Part shown: in pieces, positions 23,764-34,117 of the stretch
Layout of the letters: each line of letters begins with the position of its first letter
Numbering within the stretch: position 1 is the stretch's first letter
Assembly: GCA_944387285.1 (NCBI GenBank)
Contig: CALXEH010000004.1
Coordinates: 16,632 to 80,631, forward strand
Length of the DNA stretch: 64,000 nt
From: an uncultured Oscillospiraceae bacterium
GTDB taxonomy: Bacteria; Bacillota; Clostridia; Oscillospirales; Oscillospiraceae
Reading direction: 5' to 3'
Position numbers and translations under genes: made by a program
Notes under the pieces: model-generated
The model's database searches: none
What the model was told of the DNA's origin: nothing
The model's input: only the letters and a program-made list of their open reading frames with translations

Positions 23764-24390
23764 TTAACCAAGATAAGTAAGGATTATAGCGCCGTCTTTG
23801 CCGTCCCCAGGGCTCGTACCAATGTCAGCAGCACCATCGCCACCATTTCCGTACGTTTGCAGAGGTTTATTTTTGTTTCCATACCCACCTTTACCGGGGG
23901 AATTACCACCATTTTTTCCGCTAGTCGCCAAACTCCCGTAACCAGCGGCACCATTCCAGTCCCAAGTATTGCTGCCACCACTGATAGAATACTCGCCAAA
24001 CGTTGTAGTATCACCCTTTGTCGTGGTTGCGCCGCCTACGCTATACGACACTTTTTGCCCGACATTGAGAGTAGTTTCATACTCTTCACCAGAACCGCCG
24101 CCGCCCCCACCGGCGCGAAAGCTTAAAAAATCAAAAGTACCGCCACGGCCTCCGCCACCATGTAATTCAATATGCCAATTGCCAGAAACGGGACATTCCC
24201 ACTCACCAGAACCGACAGTATCAAGGATTACTTGATATCCAATAGGTATAAGCGGCCACACCTTTTTTGCCGCGCCGTTAACACCTATCCACAACTCAGA
24301 TACAGCATGAACAGCCCCATTAACCCCAGCTTTGAAATCGGAGATATCGCGGACAGCACCATTTATACCAACTTTCACAGCTTGCTCCAA
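23764..24390 (-). CDS. Glycine-rich tail-fibre protein
   Basis: The 208-residue protein starts with three short imperfect repeats of the type VGINGAVRDISDFKAG. From about residue 75 it is very Gly-rich (GGGGRGG, GGGGGGSGEEYETT) in the manner of adhesin domains at the tips of phage fibres. It overlaps the upstream gene by 16 bp. Confidence 0.65.
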   Translation of the reverse strand: MEQAVKVGINGAVRDISDFKAGVNGAVHAVSELWIGVNGAAKKVWPLIPIGYQVILDTVGSGEWECPVSGNWHIELHGGGGRGGTFDFLSFRAGGGGGGSGEEYETTLNVGQKVSYSVGGATTTKGDTTTFGEYSISGGSNTWDWNGAAGYGSLATSGKNGGNSPGKGGYGNKNKPLQTYGNGGDGAADIGTSPGDGKDGAIILTYLG

Positions 24391-24965
24391 TATTCTTTTG
24401 AGACATCGGGCGCTGTCTCAAGGCTAGTCTCATGCGACACAAGGCACTTATATAGTGCGCCATTCGGCGCATAGTAACGGCGCTCGCCCTGTGCCACATA
24501 GATGTACGGATTCCATACGGCAGACAGAGAGGGAGCAATCAGCGCATCAGAATCACTAAGTTTTGCCGCCGCCTGCTCGAAGGCCGCGCGCAGTTCGCTT
24601 ACCTCATCGCTGGTGGAAACAGACTTGCCAGCAAGAATTACTGTGCTCTGCTCCGCTTTCTGTGCCCGCTGCTGATAATCTTGCTCCGTTGTATTGTTTT
24701 TGCCCATTACGGCGCTTATAGTGTTATCACGGTTGTCGGTAATGGCTCCTGCTACACCATAATCTGACCAATAGAACGATTCGCCGTTCTCGTCGATAAG
24801 CTCGAAAGTTGCGCCATCGACAAAATGTGACGCGGCCTGTGAGTATGTCATTTCAGCCGTGATAGTTACAACCTCACGCCGAAATCCAGCAAGCGTCTCG
24901 GTGCTTATTACAGAGGACGTGGTTTTGTAGGAAGCACCGTCGGAAAACTTAATACTTGTCTGCAT
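24375..24965 (-). CDS. Phage tail-fibre-region protein with possible carbohydrate-binding end
   Basis: The 196-residue protein starts at ATG 24965 behind AGGAGG; the longer frame has no such site. The middle is helical (QQRAQKAEQ, ELRAAFEQAAAKL). The C-terminal 45 residues, WNPYIYVAQGERRYYAPNG then LYKCLVSHETS, resemble the small aromatic chitin-binding-like modules found in fibres. Role inferred from location. Confidence 0.55.
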   Translation of the reverse strand: MQTSIKFSDGASYKTTSSVISTETLAGFRREVVTITAEMTYSQAASHFVDGATFELIDENGESFYWSDYGVAGAITDNRDNTISAVMGKNNTTEQDYQQRAQKAEQSTVILAGKSVSTSDEVSELRAAFEQAAAKLSDSDALIAPSLSAVWNPYIYVAQGERRYYAPNGALYKCLVSHETSLETAPDVSKEYWSKL

Positions 24966-24976
24966 ATTATTCCTCC

Positions 24977-27103
24977 TTATGAATACACAATGGCGATACA
25001 CCCGTTGGGCAGGGTGCCCGGCGCAGAGCTTACGAGCTGGATGCCTCGCGCACGAATGGTGGTATAATCCGTACCGGAGAGGTTGGCGGTTTTCTGGACA
25101 AAGTTGCTGCCGTCAATGGATATTGTGCCGCCCGAGCCCGTGACATCAACACCGCCCGTACCTTGCAGTGTCACAGCATTCTGTCCGTTGATTGTGGCGT
25201 TGGCTCCGGCGGGGCCAGTCGCACCGGTCGGCCCGGTCGGGCCTGCCACAGTGCTCGGCGCGCCGGTCGGCCCGGTGGGGCCAGTTGCACCTGTTGCGCC
25301 GGTTGCGCCGGCGGTTCCAGCCGGGCCAGTGGGGCCCGTTGGGCCGGTGGGGCCAGCTACGGTGCTCGCCGCGCCTGTCGGCCCTGTCGGTCCTGTCGGC
25401 CCGGTTGGACCCGTTGAGCCAACAGCTCCGGTAGGGCCGGTAGCGCCGGTTGCGCCAACAGGGCCGGGAACGACAGAATCAGCTCCGGCGGGGCCAGTCG
25501 CACCGGTCGGCCCGGTCGGGCCTGCCACAGTGCTCGGCGCGCCGGTCGGCCCGGTGGGGCCAGTTGCACCTGTTGCGCCGGTTGCGCCGGCGGTTCCAGC
25601 CGGGCCAGTGGGGCCCGTGGCTCCGGTAGCACCCGAAGCGCCGGTAGGGCCCGCGGCTCCTGAAGCACCGGTAGCACCGGTAGCTCCAGTCGGGCCTGTG
25701 GGACCGGTGGGACCAGTGGGGCCAGGATCACCAGGTGCACCGTTCGAGCCGGACGCACCTGTTGGGCCAGTGGGGCCCGTGGCTCCGGTAGCACCCGAAG
25801 CGCCAGCAGGCCCCGTTGGACCTGTGGGCCCGGCATCGCCGGGGGTGCCGTTCGCGCCCGCTGGGCCTGTAGGGCCTGTTGGACCTTGTCCTCCAGATGC
25901 GCCAGTCGGTCCGGTGGCCCCGGTCGCACCTACGGCACCCGCCGCTCCAGTCGGGCCGGTGGGCCCAGCAGCTCCTGTTGGGCCAGTAATACCCGGCGCG
26001 CCCTGCAATTTGCCCTGATTGTCCCATTGCGGCAATCCGTTTTTTATAATCCAAGAATACAGATCGTAAGGTGGGTTCTCGCCGACATAGTACATATCGC
26101 CAAGGTTGGGCGATGTCACCGCAGCTTCCAGCTGTTCGAATGTATCATACTGCTGCTTGACCTGAATTCCTTTGCCTTGCGGGCCCGTAGGGCCGGTTGC
26201 GCCAGTAGGTCCAGGGGCACCTGTGGGACCCGTAGGACCTGTGGAACCGGCAGGGCCGGGAACGATTGACGGTGCGCCTGTTGCACCAGTTGGCCCAGTA
26301 GGGCCGGTAGCGCCCGTTGCGCCCGTAGGCCCCGTCGCGCCAGAAGCTCCGGTAGGGCCCTTAGTTCCGGTTGGCCCTGTGGGGCCTGTGCTGCCCATGG
26401 GGCCCGTTGGGCCAGTGGGGCCTTGCCTTCCAGACGCTCCGGTCGGGCCAGTAGGCCCAGTCGCACCTGCTGCACCAGTAGCTCCAGGAGAACCCGCAGC
26501 TCCAGCAACGCCTGTGGGGCCCGTTGGGCCAGTGGGCCCTGCAGGTCCGCCGGAAGGGCCTGTGGGGCCTGTAGGGCCCGGCACGCCTGCCGCAAGCACG
26601 CCTGTGTCTATATACAAATCTTTGTCGGCGTCCCATGTCAGCCAGGTCTGTTTGGCCGATATCATAGGTTGATGTATAGCGGCGCTTTCTGCGCGGTCAG
26701 CCGCTGCCTCCGCCCGATTTGCATTATCGCCGGATATGGAAACCCAGTCAGGCGCAGGAGCTGGAGGCGCAGAGCCTGGTCCACCGAGAGCCCGGCAGGT
26801 CACGGTGTTGATGATTTCCGACTTACGTATAACATCTTCGAGGTACAGGCGCACCTCTAACATGCCGGTGCCGGGCACGGCCAGGTCTGCGCTGTTTGGA
26901 CGCCACACGGTGATTGGGTCCGTGGAATTCACGATTACCGGATACACCTGTCCGTCTGGCCTGCGGAACACCACCGACACAGTGGAGCCAGGAAGTTCTG
27001 CGAGCCAGGCGGACACGTCAATGTCCAGTTCTCGGTATTTATTCTCTCCCGTGCGGCCTATCTCTACATAACCCAATGGCGGGTTGCATATGTTGATAAT
27101 CAA
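24977..27103 (-). CDS. Collagen-like tail fibre protein
   Basis: The 708-residue protein has an N-terminal beta-rich domain (1 to about 130), a short helical link, then long Gly-X-Y runs, mostly GPTGPTG and GATGATG (about 172-640). The runs are broken once by a folded insert of about 55 residues, starting [16 protein letters not shown]-terminal trimer-head-like domain ends it. Collagen-like rods are known in fibres of Firmicutes phages. The repeat region holds an exact 137-bp duplication (25203-25339 and 25482-25618). Confidence 0.85.
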   Translation of the reverse strand: MIINICNPPLGYVEIGRTGENKYRELDIDVSAWLAELPGSTVSVVFRRPDGQVYPVIVNSTDPITVWRPNSADLAVPGTGMLEVRLYLEDVIRKSEIINTVTCRALGGPGSAPPAPAPDWVSISGDNANRAEAAADRAESAAIHQPMISAKQTWLTWDADKDLYIDTGVLAAGVPGPTGPTGPSGGPAGPTGPTGPTGVAGAAGSPGATGAAGATGPTGPTGASGRQGPTGPTGPMGSTGPTGPTGTKGPTGASGATGPTGATGATGPTGPTGATGAPSIVPGPAGSTGPTGPTGAPGPTGATGPTGPQGKGIQVKQQYDTFEQLEAAVTSPNLGDMYYVGENPPYDLYSWIIKNGLPQWDNQGKLQGAPGITGPTGAAGPTGPTGAAGAVGATGATGPTGASGGQGPTGPTGPAGANGTPGDAGPTGPTGPAGASGATGATGPTGPTGASGSNGAPGDPGPTGPTGPTGPTGATGATGASGAAGPTGASGATGATGPTGPAGTAGATGATGATGPTGPTGAPSTVAGPTGPTGATGPAGADSVVPGPVGATGATGPTGAVGSTGPTGPTGPTGPTGAASTVAGPTGPTGPTGPAGTAGATGATGATGPTGPTGAPSTVAGPTGPTGATGPAGANATINGQNAVTLQGTGGVDVTGSGGTISIDGSNFVQKTANLSGTDYTTIRARGIQLVSSAPGTLPNGCIAIVYS
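25203..25618. repeat. Exact 137-bp direct repeat in the collagen-like gene
   Basis: Bases 25203-25339 and 25482-25618 are identical by eye and are offset by 279 bp, or 93 codons. Recombination between them would stay in frame and remove 31 Gly-X-Y triplets. Confidence 0.85.
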
Positions 27104-27113
27104 TTTGAGCCTC

Positions 27114-28193
27114 CTATGCTATCAGGCCGTACTTGTTTTTCAGGATCCCTATGAGATTGTTGAGGGCAATGAGGTAATTATTCGCCGTTACTGAGGTGTA
27201 GGACATGTTGTTAGAACTAAGCGATAATGTTTGCTTAGTCGCGCCAGAAGCACCAAAAAAACTCAGCGTGCCTCTTGTACCACATATCCTGCTAGTGCCA
27301 TCTCCGGTATACAGCGAATACCATGGGATTGAGCGCGTACCCAAACTATAAGAGTAAACACTGGAACTAGCATGTGGCACCAAAGCGCGGCTGGAGTTCA
27401 AATCGACATAGTTTTGGGTGCTCTGATAAAGCCTGTATACTGACAAACTACCCCATTTCAGTGTATAGTTCGTTGTTCCGGATTTCAGCAGGACCTGTCC
27501 ATCAGTGCCGCCTGTCGGAATGTGGTTTTCAGGAGCATCTGCCCACTTTAGCGCATAGCTTGTTGTGCCGTCTTTTACGAGCATTTGCCCGTCAGTTCCG
27601 CCAGTAGGTATCCGCTCGGTCGGAGCATCTACCCACTTAAGTGCGCGGGAAACGGTGCCATTTTTCGCTAGCAGCTGGCCGTTGCTGCCGCCGTCTGGGA
27701 TGTGGTCGACGGGAGTGTCTGTCCATTTAAGGGAATAGTCGGTTGACCCATCTTTGACGAGCATCTGGCCGTTGCTGCCACCTGATGGAATATAGTTCTT
27801 TGGGGCAGCTGACCACTCCACATCGAATGACTCATCAGTGCGTTTGGACAGAAGCTGCCCTTTTGTCCCTCCGGACGGAATACCTTTCATGTCAGACCAC
27901 TTCGAAGAAAAGCTCGCATTGCCGTCCTTGGTCAGAACCTGGCCATCCGATCCGCCCGTCGGCAGAATGGCGTCTGCATTGGGGTTGCCCACCGGATACT
28001 CGACGACATACGTACCCGAGTCTTTGACTATGCGAACTCGCTGCCCGGCGGCAAAGACGCAGAACGAATTGCACTTGTAGTGCTTTTCCGACGCGGTCTC
28101 CTCGCCGTCGAATATCAGCGTTATGCCATCCTCATAAATCTGGTCAATGGTCGCAAATGAGTACGAGAGATCTTCAGAGGTTTTGTCGCTCAT
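27114..28193 (-). CDS. Tail fibre protein with six 30-residue repeats
   Basis: The 359-residue protein starts with a small beta-rich domain (1-75). It is followed by six repeats of about 30 residues beginning [15 protein letters not shown] and ending LKW-D-P, then a C-terminal domain of about 100 residues. The GG-GQ-L-K pattern is a known fibre repeat that forms beta structure in shafts. The stop of the next upstream gene overlaps the start by 4 bp. Confidence 0.75.
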   Translation of the reverse strand: MSDKTSEDLSYSFATIDQIYEDGITLIFDGEETASEKHYKCNSFCVFAAGQRVRIVKDSGTYVVEYPVGNPNADAILPTGGSDGQVLTKDGNASFSSKWSDMKGIPSGGTKGQLLSKRTDESFDVEWSAAPKNYIPSGGSNGQMLVKDGSTDYSLKWTDTPVDHIPDGGSNGQLLAKNGTVSRALKWVDAPTERIPTGGTDGQMLVKDGTTSYALKWADAPENHIPTGGTDGQVLLKSGTTNYTLKWGSLSVYRLYQSTQNYVDLNSSRALVPHASSSVYSYSLGTRSIPWYSLYTGDGTSRICGTRGTLSFFGASGATKQTLSLSSNNMSYTSVTANNYLIALNNLIGILKNKYGLIA

Positions 28194-29230
28194 ATCAACA
28201 CCACCTGTCTGAGAGTGTGCGACATCGTCTGCCCTCCGGAGAGGGTAAGATACCAGCCGGTTTCTTGATAAATCCCACTCAGCTCCGGCCGGCTTATGGC
28301 CACTACGTCACCCACTCCGTGGCCAGGTTCCGCAAGCGTCGTCACCGTGACGGTCTTACTGGCCAGCATGCTCTCAAAGGCGAGATGCTCAGCATAGCGC
28401 TGCAGCTCCTCCTGGGACGCTATATTGTCCAACTGCACGATTGTTGGTATGCGCCGCCGTCGGCGCACGGTGGACAGCGCCGACATTGGGTTGTCGTTGA
28501 CCGCTGTCGCCGTCATCGGCTCTTCAAGGTCCGGATTGGATACCGTGCAGATAAAGACGTTGGGCGCGTCATAGATATCGAGCTCTGACTCGCTGTCTGG
28601 CATCAGCACCGACAGCGGTGTTCCGTCCGTGTATGTGTGTGCAATACGCTCCGCGCTGGGCTCTTGGCGTGGCTGGAGCACGGCAGTGCCGCGGGCATCA
28701 AACCAGATATCGTTGTAATTGATCTCGGCCAACAGCGCATTAATAATGGTCAGGTAAGGTGTTCCTATCGCCCAGTCCTCGCGGTCGGTTGTGAGGGTCA
28801 GAGTACTCGGTGTCTCCATGACCATGCCTATTCCGGCAGAGACCAGCAGCTGCTTGACCGCGTCGAGGTATTTCGTCCCCGCTGACCAGTGCCGCAGCGT
28901 CTCGGTCTTAGACTGCTGGAGCTTGACGCCGCGGTCATAGGCCTCCACACGGTCAAGGTCTGTGCCGTAGCCGTTTGAGGACGTTGTGACCGTGCCCGGC
29001 ACAAACACGCCGATGGGCGTCTCCACGCCGTCGATTATGAGCACTGGCTGAAGTTCATCATTGAGGTAGTCGATCTCGCCGGTGTGGAGAAATACGCCGG
29101 CGAGACTTGTTTTGATGGCAGATGCCGAGTCAGCCATGACCGAAGGCGGTGAAGCCTGTGGGAACGGCAGAGAGCCGCAGCACACACCGTCCCGCAGAAT
29201 GTCCACTCGAGCCGAGACGTGCCTAATCAT
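28190..29230 (-). CDS. Phage tail/baseplate protein (DUF5048-like)
   Basis: I set the start at 29230: ATG after GAGGAGG, overlapping the upstream stop by 8 bp. The in-frame upstream extension is Arg/Ser/Pro-rich shadow of the neighbouring gene. The 346-residue product has a beta-rich middle and RRRRRIPTIVQLDNIAS near residue 250. The location after the tape measure and distal tail genes suggests a tail-tip or baseplate part. The family match is from memory and not certain. Confidence 0.6.
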   Translation of the reverse strand: MIRHVSARVDILRDGVCCGSLPFPQASPPSVMADSASAIKTSLAGVFLHTGEIDYLNDELQPVLIIDGVETPIGVFVPGTVTTSSNGYGTDLDRVEAYDRGVKLQQSKTETLRHWSAGTKYLDAVKQLLVSAGIGMVMETPSTLTLTTDREDWAIGTPYLTIINALLAEINYNDIWFDARGTAVLQPRQEPSAERIAHTYTDGTPLSVLMPDSESELDIYDAPNVFICTVSNPDLEEPMTATAVNDNPMSALSTVRRRRRIPTIVQLDNIASQEELQRYAEHLAFESMLASKTVTVTTLAEPGHGVGDVVAISRPELSGIYQETGWYLTLSGGQTMSHTLRQVVLI

Positions 29231-31226
29231 AGGTGACCTCCTCGACATAGTTGACGCGCTGTATTGAGAAGCTGAAGACATCGAAGAAACGCGAGCTCTG
29301 CTTGTCCAAGGCCTCGAGCACACCGATGGCATAGTTGCCGCGCCTGTCTTTGACACACACCAGAGAGCCTTGGAGGGCCTCCAGCTCCGCGGATTCTGCC
29401 GGTGACGCGAACGCGCATTGCACCGACATCGTGGCGGACGTCCACTCAGATATCTCGGCAGAAGGATATTCCGCTCCCGGCAGATACTGATAGTTAACGG
29501 TGCGGCTCGTGTTGAGCGATGTGCGTCGGTCGGATATATCGGCGTATCGCAGCCGCAGCCACTTCGCGCTGGGCACAGGAGATATGTACACGGTGTCACA
29601 GATGGAGCATGCTGTCACGGCGTTGGAGAGGCCATACTGGCCTGTGGCCAACACCCCCCGCACTGTGTAGGTATGGCTGCCGGAGCAGAAATTGTCCGTG
29701 TAGCTCTGCTCCGTGGTTCTGGCGATGGGGCGTCCATCTCGCAGCACATAGTAGGCGTCATAGCCGCTCGATATCCAGCGCAGGGACACCGCAACGCCGT
29801 CGGCTGCTGTCAGGACTACAGGCTCTCCCGCAGAATTGCTTACCTGGGCAGAACATGTTCCCCATTGACTCCACAGGTTGTACTTATTGCACACACGGAC
29901 CTTTGCCGTATATGTGCCATCCGGCAGGTAGTCGGGCAGCCGCCAGCCCTTGGCCAGGCCGTAAACTATACCGCTGCTTATGTCGGCAACAACAGCCTCC
30001 CACGCCTGCTGGTCCGTGGACTGCCAGGATATGCTCACCCGCGGCGCACTTCCGCTTGTGACCTGCACCACTGGAGCAAGCGGTGCAGCTACCACGATTA
30101 TCTCAACTGCGTCGCTCCAGTCTCCAGCAGCGCCGTCTGTGTTATACGTCCGGACGCGCCAGAATACAGAGCCTGAGGGGAAGGTGTTGGCCGGGACTGT
30201 GAAATCTGTCTCTGCGCCGGAAACATGACCCAGCGTCTGCCACGACCCGTCGCCGGTGTGATACTGGAGGTCTGCAGCGGTCTGGGCCGTGCTCGTTGCG
30301 ATGCTGTGCACCCAGGAGAATGTACAGGGCGCAGAGCCGTCTACCATGGTGCTCACCGGCGATATCGGCACGGCCTCAGGCAATGCCTCCACGGTGCTGA
30401 GCGTATACCAGTCAGATGTGATGGTCTGGTCCGCGCTGGTGATGACCTCGATCTGCCACTCTATCGTATCTGCCGTAAACGTTCCGGCAGGAACCTCGCA
30501 ACGCTGTGTCGTCCCGCAGCTTATGCTATTGACGGTCCCGGCGCCATTGACGCGCCACCGAAATGTGCCTGACTTCTGGCCCATATCGCCATAACAGGTC
30601 TCACCCTCTTGCAAGGCAATATGCCACGCAAATACTGACACGCCATTTTTGGGGACATAGCCAGCCTGCGGCGATATGTCGCGCAGCTCGCTTTTCGCGT
30701 CTGTGTAATAGGTTATTTCAAAATACGGCGCATACTGTCCGACTGGTGTGTTGATTTGTAGAGGCCCATTTCCATACCAATCAATAACGATGCCAGACAG
30801 TACGATGCCATTTGAAAACAATCTTCTGAGGCTTTCACCGACATATGGGTAACCTACACCAAGAGGCCTCCAGTCCGCACCAACAACTGTGGCAGATCCC
30901 AAAATAGACATATCTAAGCTTGGCTGATTATTATAATTCAGGGTAGCAAAATTCACAGGGCCGTCCAGATAATTGATATAAACATATGCGCGAGCATCGT
31001 ACCACGACGACAGGGTGGCATCAGCATATACATATACATACGTTCCCTGTGTTTCTATGCGTTTAAACCACAGCGATTCGGGCAGCTCCTGAAATTTGAC
31101 GTACAGCATACCTGGTGAGCCCGCTGCAGAAACAAGCGGAGCAACTGCTGATGCCTTATCGGATACGTTCGGATTGTCTCGGCATACAAATACCCAGTCA
31201 GATGCGTAGAGCCTGACGGTCGACAT
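29223..31226 (-). CDS. Phage tail-tip protein with fibronectin-III-like repeats
   Basis: The 667-residue protein has a beta-rich N-terminal lectin-like domain (about 1-190), then four or five FN3-like domains (for example around WQIEVITSADQTITSDWYTL, VFWRVRTYNTDGAAGDWSDA and YTAKVRVCNKYNLWSQWG). A C-terminal domain probably binds the tail. The start at 31226 overlaps the tape-measure stop (ATGA); a TTG one codon earlier is rejected. Confidence 0.75.
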   Translation of the reverse strand: MSTVRLYASDWVFVCRDNPNVSDKASAVAPLVSAAGSPGMLYVKFQELPESLWFKRIETQGTYVYVYADATLSSWYDARAYVYINYLDGPVNFATLNYNNQPSLDMSILGSATVVGADWRPLGVGYPYVGESLRRLFSNGIVLSGIVIDWYGNGPLQINTPVGQYAPYFEITYYTDAKSELRDISPQAGYVPKNGVSVFAWHIALQEGETCYGDMGQKSGTFRWRVNGAGTVNSISCGTTQRCEVPAGTFTADTIEWQIEVITSADQTITSDWYTLSTVEALPEAVPISPVSTMVDGSAPCTFSWVHSIATSTAQTAADLQYHTGDGSWQTLGHVSGAETDFTVPANTFPSGSVFWRVRTYNTDGAAGDWSDAVEIIVVAAPLAPVVQVTSGSAPRVSISWQSTDQQAWEAVVADISSGIVYGLAKGWRLPDYLPDGTYTAKVRVCNKYNLWSQWGTCSAQVSNSAGEPVVLTAADGVAVSLRWISSGYDAYYVLRDGRPIARTTEQSYTDNFCSGSHTYTVRGVLATGQYGLSNAVTACSICDTVYISPVPSAKWLRLRYADISDRRTSLNTSRTVNYQYLPGAEYPSAEISEWTSATMSVQCAFASPAESAELEALQGSLVCVKDRRGNYAIGVLEALDKQSSRFFDVFSFSIQRVNYVEEVTYD

Positions 31227-32959
31227 CAATGTCCCTCCTTTGGGTTCATGCGTGTTTTGCGCCGTCGGTCGCGGGCTAGGCGTGCTATGTCATTGAGCTC
31301 AGAGATCTCTCGTAGGCTCAGCGTGACATAGTACACATCGCCGGCGCTGCGGGCCGACTCCTGGGCGCTCTGGATGACGGAGCCGCGCGGCAGGAACACG
31401 CGCTCTGGGCCGTTCTCGCCGACCCAGGTGACGCCGCCGGGGAAGTTCCAGTCTCCGGAGGCGTTGTACATGGACTGGAATACGCGGCCGGAGGCACTGT
31501 CGCCGCCGAACAGTATTCCGCCTATAGCGCTCCAATCATCGCTGGCCCCGGCAAAATCCAGCGTCAGGATGTTTACTATTGAGGACAGCGTCAGCAGCAC
31601 GACTTTGAGTGCGTCGGATATGGTCGCTATAACCCAAGCGATAGCATAAAATACTGGAGAACAGGCCACCAATACATCACCTAATACTTCAAAGGCAGGC
31701 GAAAGCGCAGTCACCAGTTCAAGCAAAGAGGCAAACACGGTCACCAGGCCGCTGTCGGCCAAGGCCTCCTCGATGCCTTTCACGCCCTCACCTGTCTCAT
31801 CAAAAAAGGCTTGCAGCGCAGGGGTGAATTTGAGGGCCATAGCCTTCTCCCCAGCGTCCAGCCTCTCGTTGAAGCGGATCAGCGCATCATCCACACCTGC
31901 AAGCGCTTCAAGTTGTACGTCTGTTAGGACAGTTCCCACTTTTGAGGCCTCGTCGCAGAGAGCCTGAAAGGCATCCGTGCCCTGAACGATAAGAGGATTG
32001 AGGTCCTGGGCCGACCGGCCGAAGATCTCCATCGACACCGCGTCACGCTGGGTAACGTTCTCTATTTGGCCAAGGACGTCTATGACCTCCAGGAACACTT
32101 CCTGAGCATCACGGAGGCTGCCGTCGGCATTCATAACCTCGATGCCGAGCTGATTCCATGTTGCTGCAGCCGTCTCAGAACCGCTCTGTACATCGGCCAT
32201 GCTCTGGATCATCTTGGCCTGGGAGCTGGCCACAGTATCAAAGGACACGCCTATGAGGTCGCAGGCATACTGATACCGCTGCACGGCCTCAGTGGAAAGT
32301 CCCGTCTGCATAGAGAGGTCCTGGATCTCGCCCGCTGCGGCGGCCTGCTCAAGGGTAAGATCTGCGAGTGCCTTTTCAACCTCAACGACTGCGGCCGCAG
32401 CAGCTGCAAAGCCACCGATCAGCAGCGCAAGCTCGCCGCTGAGCGAGACCATGGAGTTGAGCGTGTTTGTGGCGCCTTCCGGGAGGTTAATGCCGAGCTT
32501 GCCAGTTAGGTCGTTCAGAACGTCGCCGAGGCCCTTGCCGCTCTCTGTGGTATCAAGCAGCCCGCCGTCGAGCGTATCAAGCCCTGAGGATGCGTCAGAC
32601 AGGGCCTCCGTGTTGGACTGCAGCTGCTGCTCCATTTTTGCGAGTTCGGCCTCGGCGTTGTTGAGGGTGGTCTGCCAGCGCTTTGTGCGGTCGTCGGCCT
32701 CGCCGTAACGGTCGGCGCTGTTTTTCAGCGCAGCCTGCAGGGCCTCGACCTTCTCTTTCTGTGTGAGTATCTGCCGTGTGAGCACGTCGCTGCGGGCTGT
32801 GAGAGCGTCCACGCTGTCGGCGTTGGTGGCAAACTGTGCAGAGACCAGCTTCATTTCAGAGTTGAGCACTCTGAGCGAGGCGTTTATCTCAGATACCGCC
32901 GCCTTATATTCCTGCTCTCCGTCGAGTTCGAATCTGGTCTTGATGGGCTGCGTGGCCAC
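31226..32959 (-). CDS. Tail tape measure protein
   Basis: The 577-residue protein has long helical coiled coils in the N-terminal 130 residues, a hydrophobic centre (LSGELALLIGGFAAAAAAV) and membrane-like stretches near 410-470. The C-terminus (VTWVGENGPERVFLPRGS) is typical of Firmicutes tape-measure proteins. It starts at GTG after GGAGGAGG. The length implies a short siphovirus tail of roughly 85-90 nm, at about 0.15 nm per residue. Confidence 0.88.
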   Translation of the reverse strand: MATQPIKTRFELDGEQEYKAAVSEINASLRVLNSEMKLVSAQFATNADSVDALTARSDVLTRQILTQKEKVEALQAALKNSADRYGEADDRTKRWQTTLNNAEAELAKMEQQLQSNTEALSDASSGLDTLDGGLLDTTESGKGLGDVLNDLTGKLGINLPEGATNTLNSMVSLSGELALLIGGFAAAAAAVVEVEKALADLTLEQAAAAGEIQDLSMQTGLSTEAVQRYQYACDLIGVSFDTVASSQAKMIQSMADVQSGSETAAATWNQLGIEVMNADGSLRDAQEVFLEVIDVLGQIENVTQRDAVSMEIFGRSAQDLNPLIVQGTDAFQALCDEASKVGTVLTDVQLEALAGVDDALIRFNERLDAGEKAMALKFTPALQAFFDETGEGVKGIEEALADSGLVTVFASLLELVTALSPAFEVLGDVLVACSPVFYAIAWVIATISDALKVVLLTLSSIVNILTLDFAGASDDWSAIGGILFGGDSASGRVFQSMYNASGDWNFPGGVTWVGENGPERVFLPRGSVIQSAQESARSAGDVYYVTLSLREISELNDIARLARDRRRKTRMNPKEGH

Positions 32960-32961
32960 GC

Positions 32962-33530
32962 TTAACCACCTCCTCCGAGTAAATAGGCTGACAACGACTT
33001 CTGTGGCTTGTCCTCACATTGCAGTGTCCTCCGGGGCGCGGCAGCCTGCAGCAGAGCCGCAACGCGCGCAGGTGTTGCGGTGCGCCAAAAGGACCTTTCG
33101 TCGAGCTTCAGGACGCTCATCCAAGCATACAGGTACCAGGCGAAGTCGATACTGCGCGACTCCGGCTCCGCCTGGTCAGTCAGTTTTTTGGGGCGTCCTC
33201 CTCTGTGGAGAGCTCTGTGTCGGCAGACATGGCTTTTCCCACCAGCCGCATGACGATCGCCTTGACCTCGTTCATCCGTGCGGGTGCGAGCATGCGCCCC
33301 ACCTGACGAGAGGTATAGCGAACCTCTATCCCCTGCTCATCAGCGGAATCATTGAGCATGGCCGCGAGGAATTCCATCAGCGACCGGACGCCGGTCTTGC
33401 CCGACAGTGCCTCACTGATTTTTCCGTCAAAGGCCTCCTGGACATCGGCCAGGACGTTCATGTTGCAGCAAAGCTGAAAGGTGTGCCCGTCAAATTCAAA
33501 CGGCACACGCTCAAGGCGCATATCTATCAT
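32962..33530 (-). CDS. Tail assembly chaperone GT fusion by -1 frameshift
   Basis: The short product ends at the TGA at 33180-33182. Just before it the - strand reads C CCA AAA AAC TGA, which contains the slippery heptamer A AAA AAC and also C CCA AAA. After a -1 slip the frame stays open for 73 more codons (LTDQAEPESRSIDFAWYLYA and on) to TAA at 32962, directly ahead of the tape measure. This is the classic G/GT arrangement of long-tailed phages. The fusion would be about 189 residues. Confidence 0.8.
33180..33530 (-). CDS. Tail assembly chaperone G
   Basis: The 116-residue unshifted product begins MIDMRLERVPFEFDGHTFQL. The start at 33530 follows GGAGGG and overlaps the stop of the major tail protein (ATGA). 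It coats the tape measure during tail assembly together with the frameshifted GT form. Confidence 0.8.
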   Translation of the reverse strand: MIDMRLERVPFEFDGHTFQLCCNMNVLADVQEAFDGKISEALSGKTGVRSLMEFLAAMLNDSADEQGIEVRYTSRQVGRMLAPARMNEVKAIVMRLVGKAMSADTELSTEEDAPKN

Positions 33531-34117
33531 GCCTGGGACCCTCCGAGTGCCCCATCGACCCACTTCTTGGCGTTCTCGACAGTATCAACGGTCACTACGT
33601 CGACCAGGTTTTGCGTGGAGGAGTGGTCTGCCATGAACTCGCCAGTCGTCGTGGGCGTCTGGAATGTAAGGCTGTCGCCCTTTGTCTTGTATACCATAGC
33701 CGGAAGGCCGAATATGATGCGCCGCACAAACACACAGGTGTATTTGAGCTCGCCGTCGATCATGTCGGGAGCAAAGAACGCGCAGCCTACAGCGGACGGC
33801 TTGTCTGCGCCTGTGTATGCAAGCCCTTTCGCGGCCGGCTCGAGACCGGAAACGGTTATCGAAGAATCTTTTGCTCCGAACATCATTTTCTGGGCTTCAG
33901 CTGGTATGTATTTGGTCGCGACACTCATAGTACCGCCGGTGATGAGCTTCATAAATTCAGAGAGCACGCCCTCAGCATAAAGGCGTCCCTCGGCATATTT
34001 GAACTGCAGGTTCACATCCATGGCGTCACCGATGGTGGTGACGTCTGAGTATGAGATGGTCCCGCTTGTATTTTTGTACTTGCCGATTTTGATATATCTC
34101 AGGTCAAACGCGGGCAT
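33527..34117 (-). CDS. Major tail tube protein (phi13-like family)
   Basis: The 196-residue protein opens MPAFDLRYIKIGKY and shows the beta-rich tail-tube pattern with MMFGAKDSSITVSG and YTCVFVRRIIFGLPAM. Position between the head-tail genes and the tail chaperone fits. It stops one base before the next gene. Confidence 0.85.
   Translation of the reverse strand: MPAFDLRYIKIGKYKNTSGTISYSDVTTIGDAMDVNLQFKYAEGRLYAEGVLSEFMKLITGGTMSVATKYIPAEAQKMMFGAKDSSITVSGLEPAAKGLAYTGADKPSAVGCAFFAPDMIDGELKYTCVFVRRIIFGLPAMVYKTKGDSLTFQTPTTTGEFMADHSSTQNLVDVVTVDTVENAKKWVDGALGGSQA

Noticed and set aside
25083..26018. Repetitive Val-Gly-Pro ORF opposite the collagen-like gene
   Set aside because: Antisense copy of GGN-CCN repeats; the - strand protein has proper end domains.
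25195..26590. Repeats that might be read as a CRISPR array
   Set aside because: They have a 9-bp coding period without unique spacers. No CRISPR array was found in the window.
28190..29599. Long upstream extension of the DUF5048-like gene
   Set aside because: Its first 123 codons overlap the upstream gene and are Arg/Ser/Pro-rich; a good start is at 29230.
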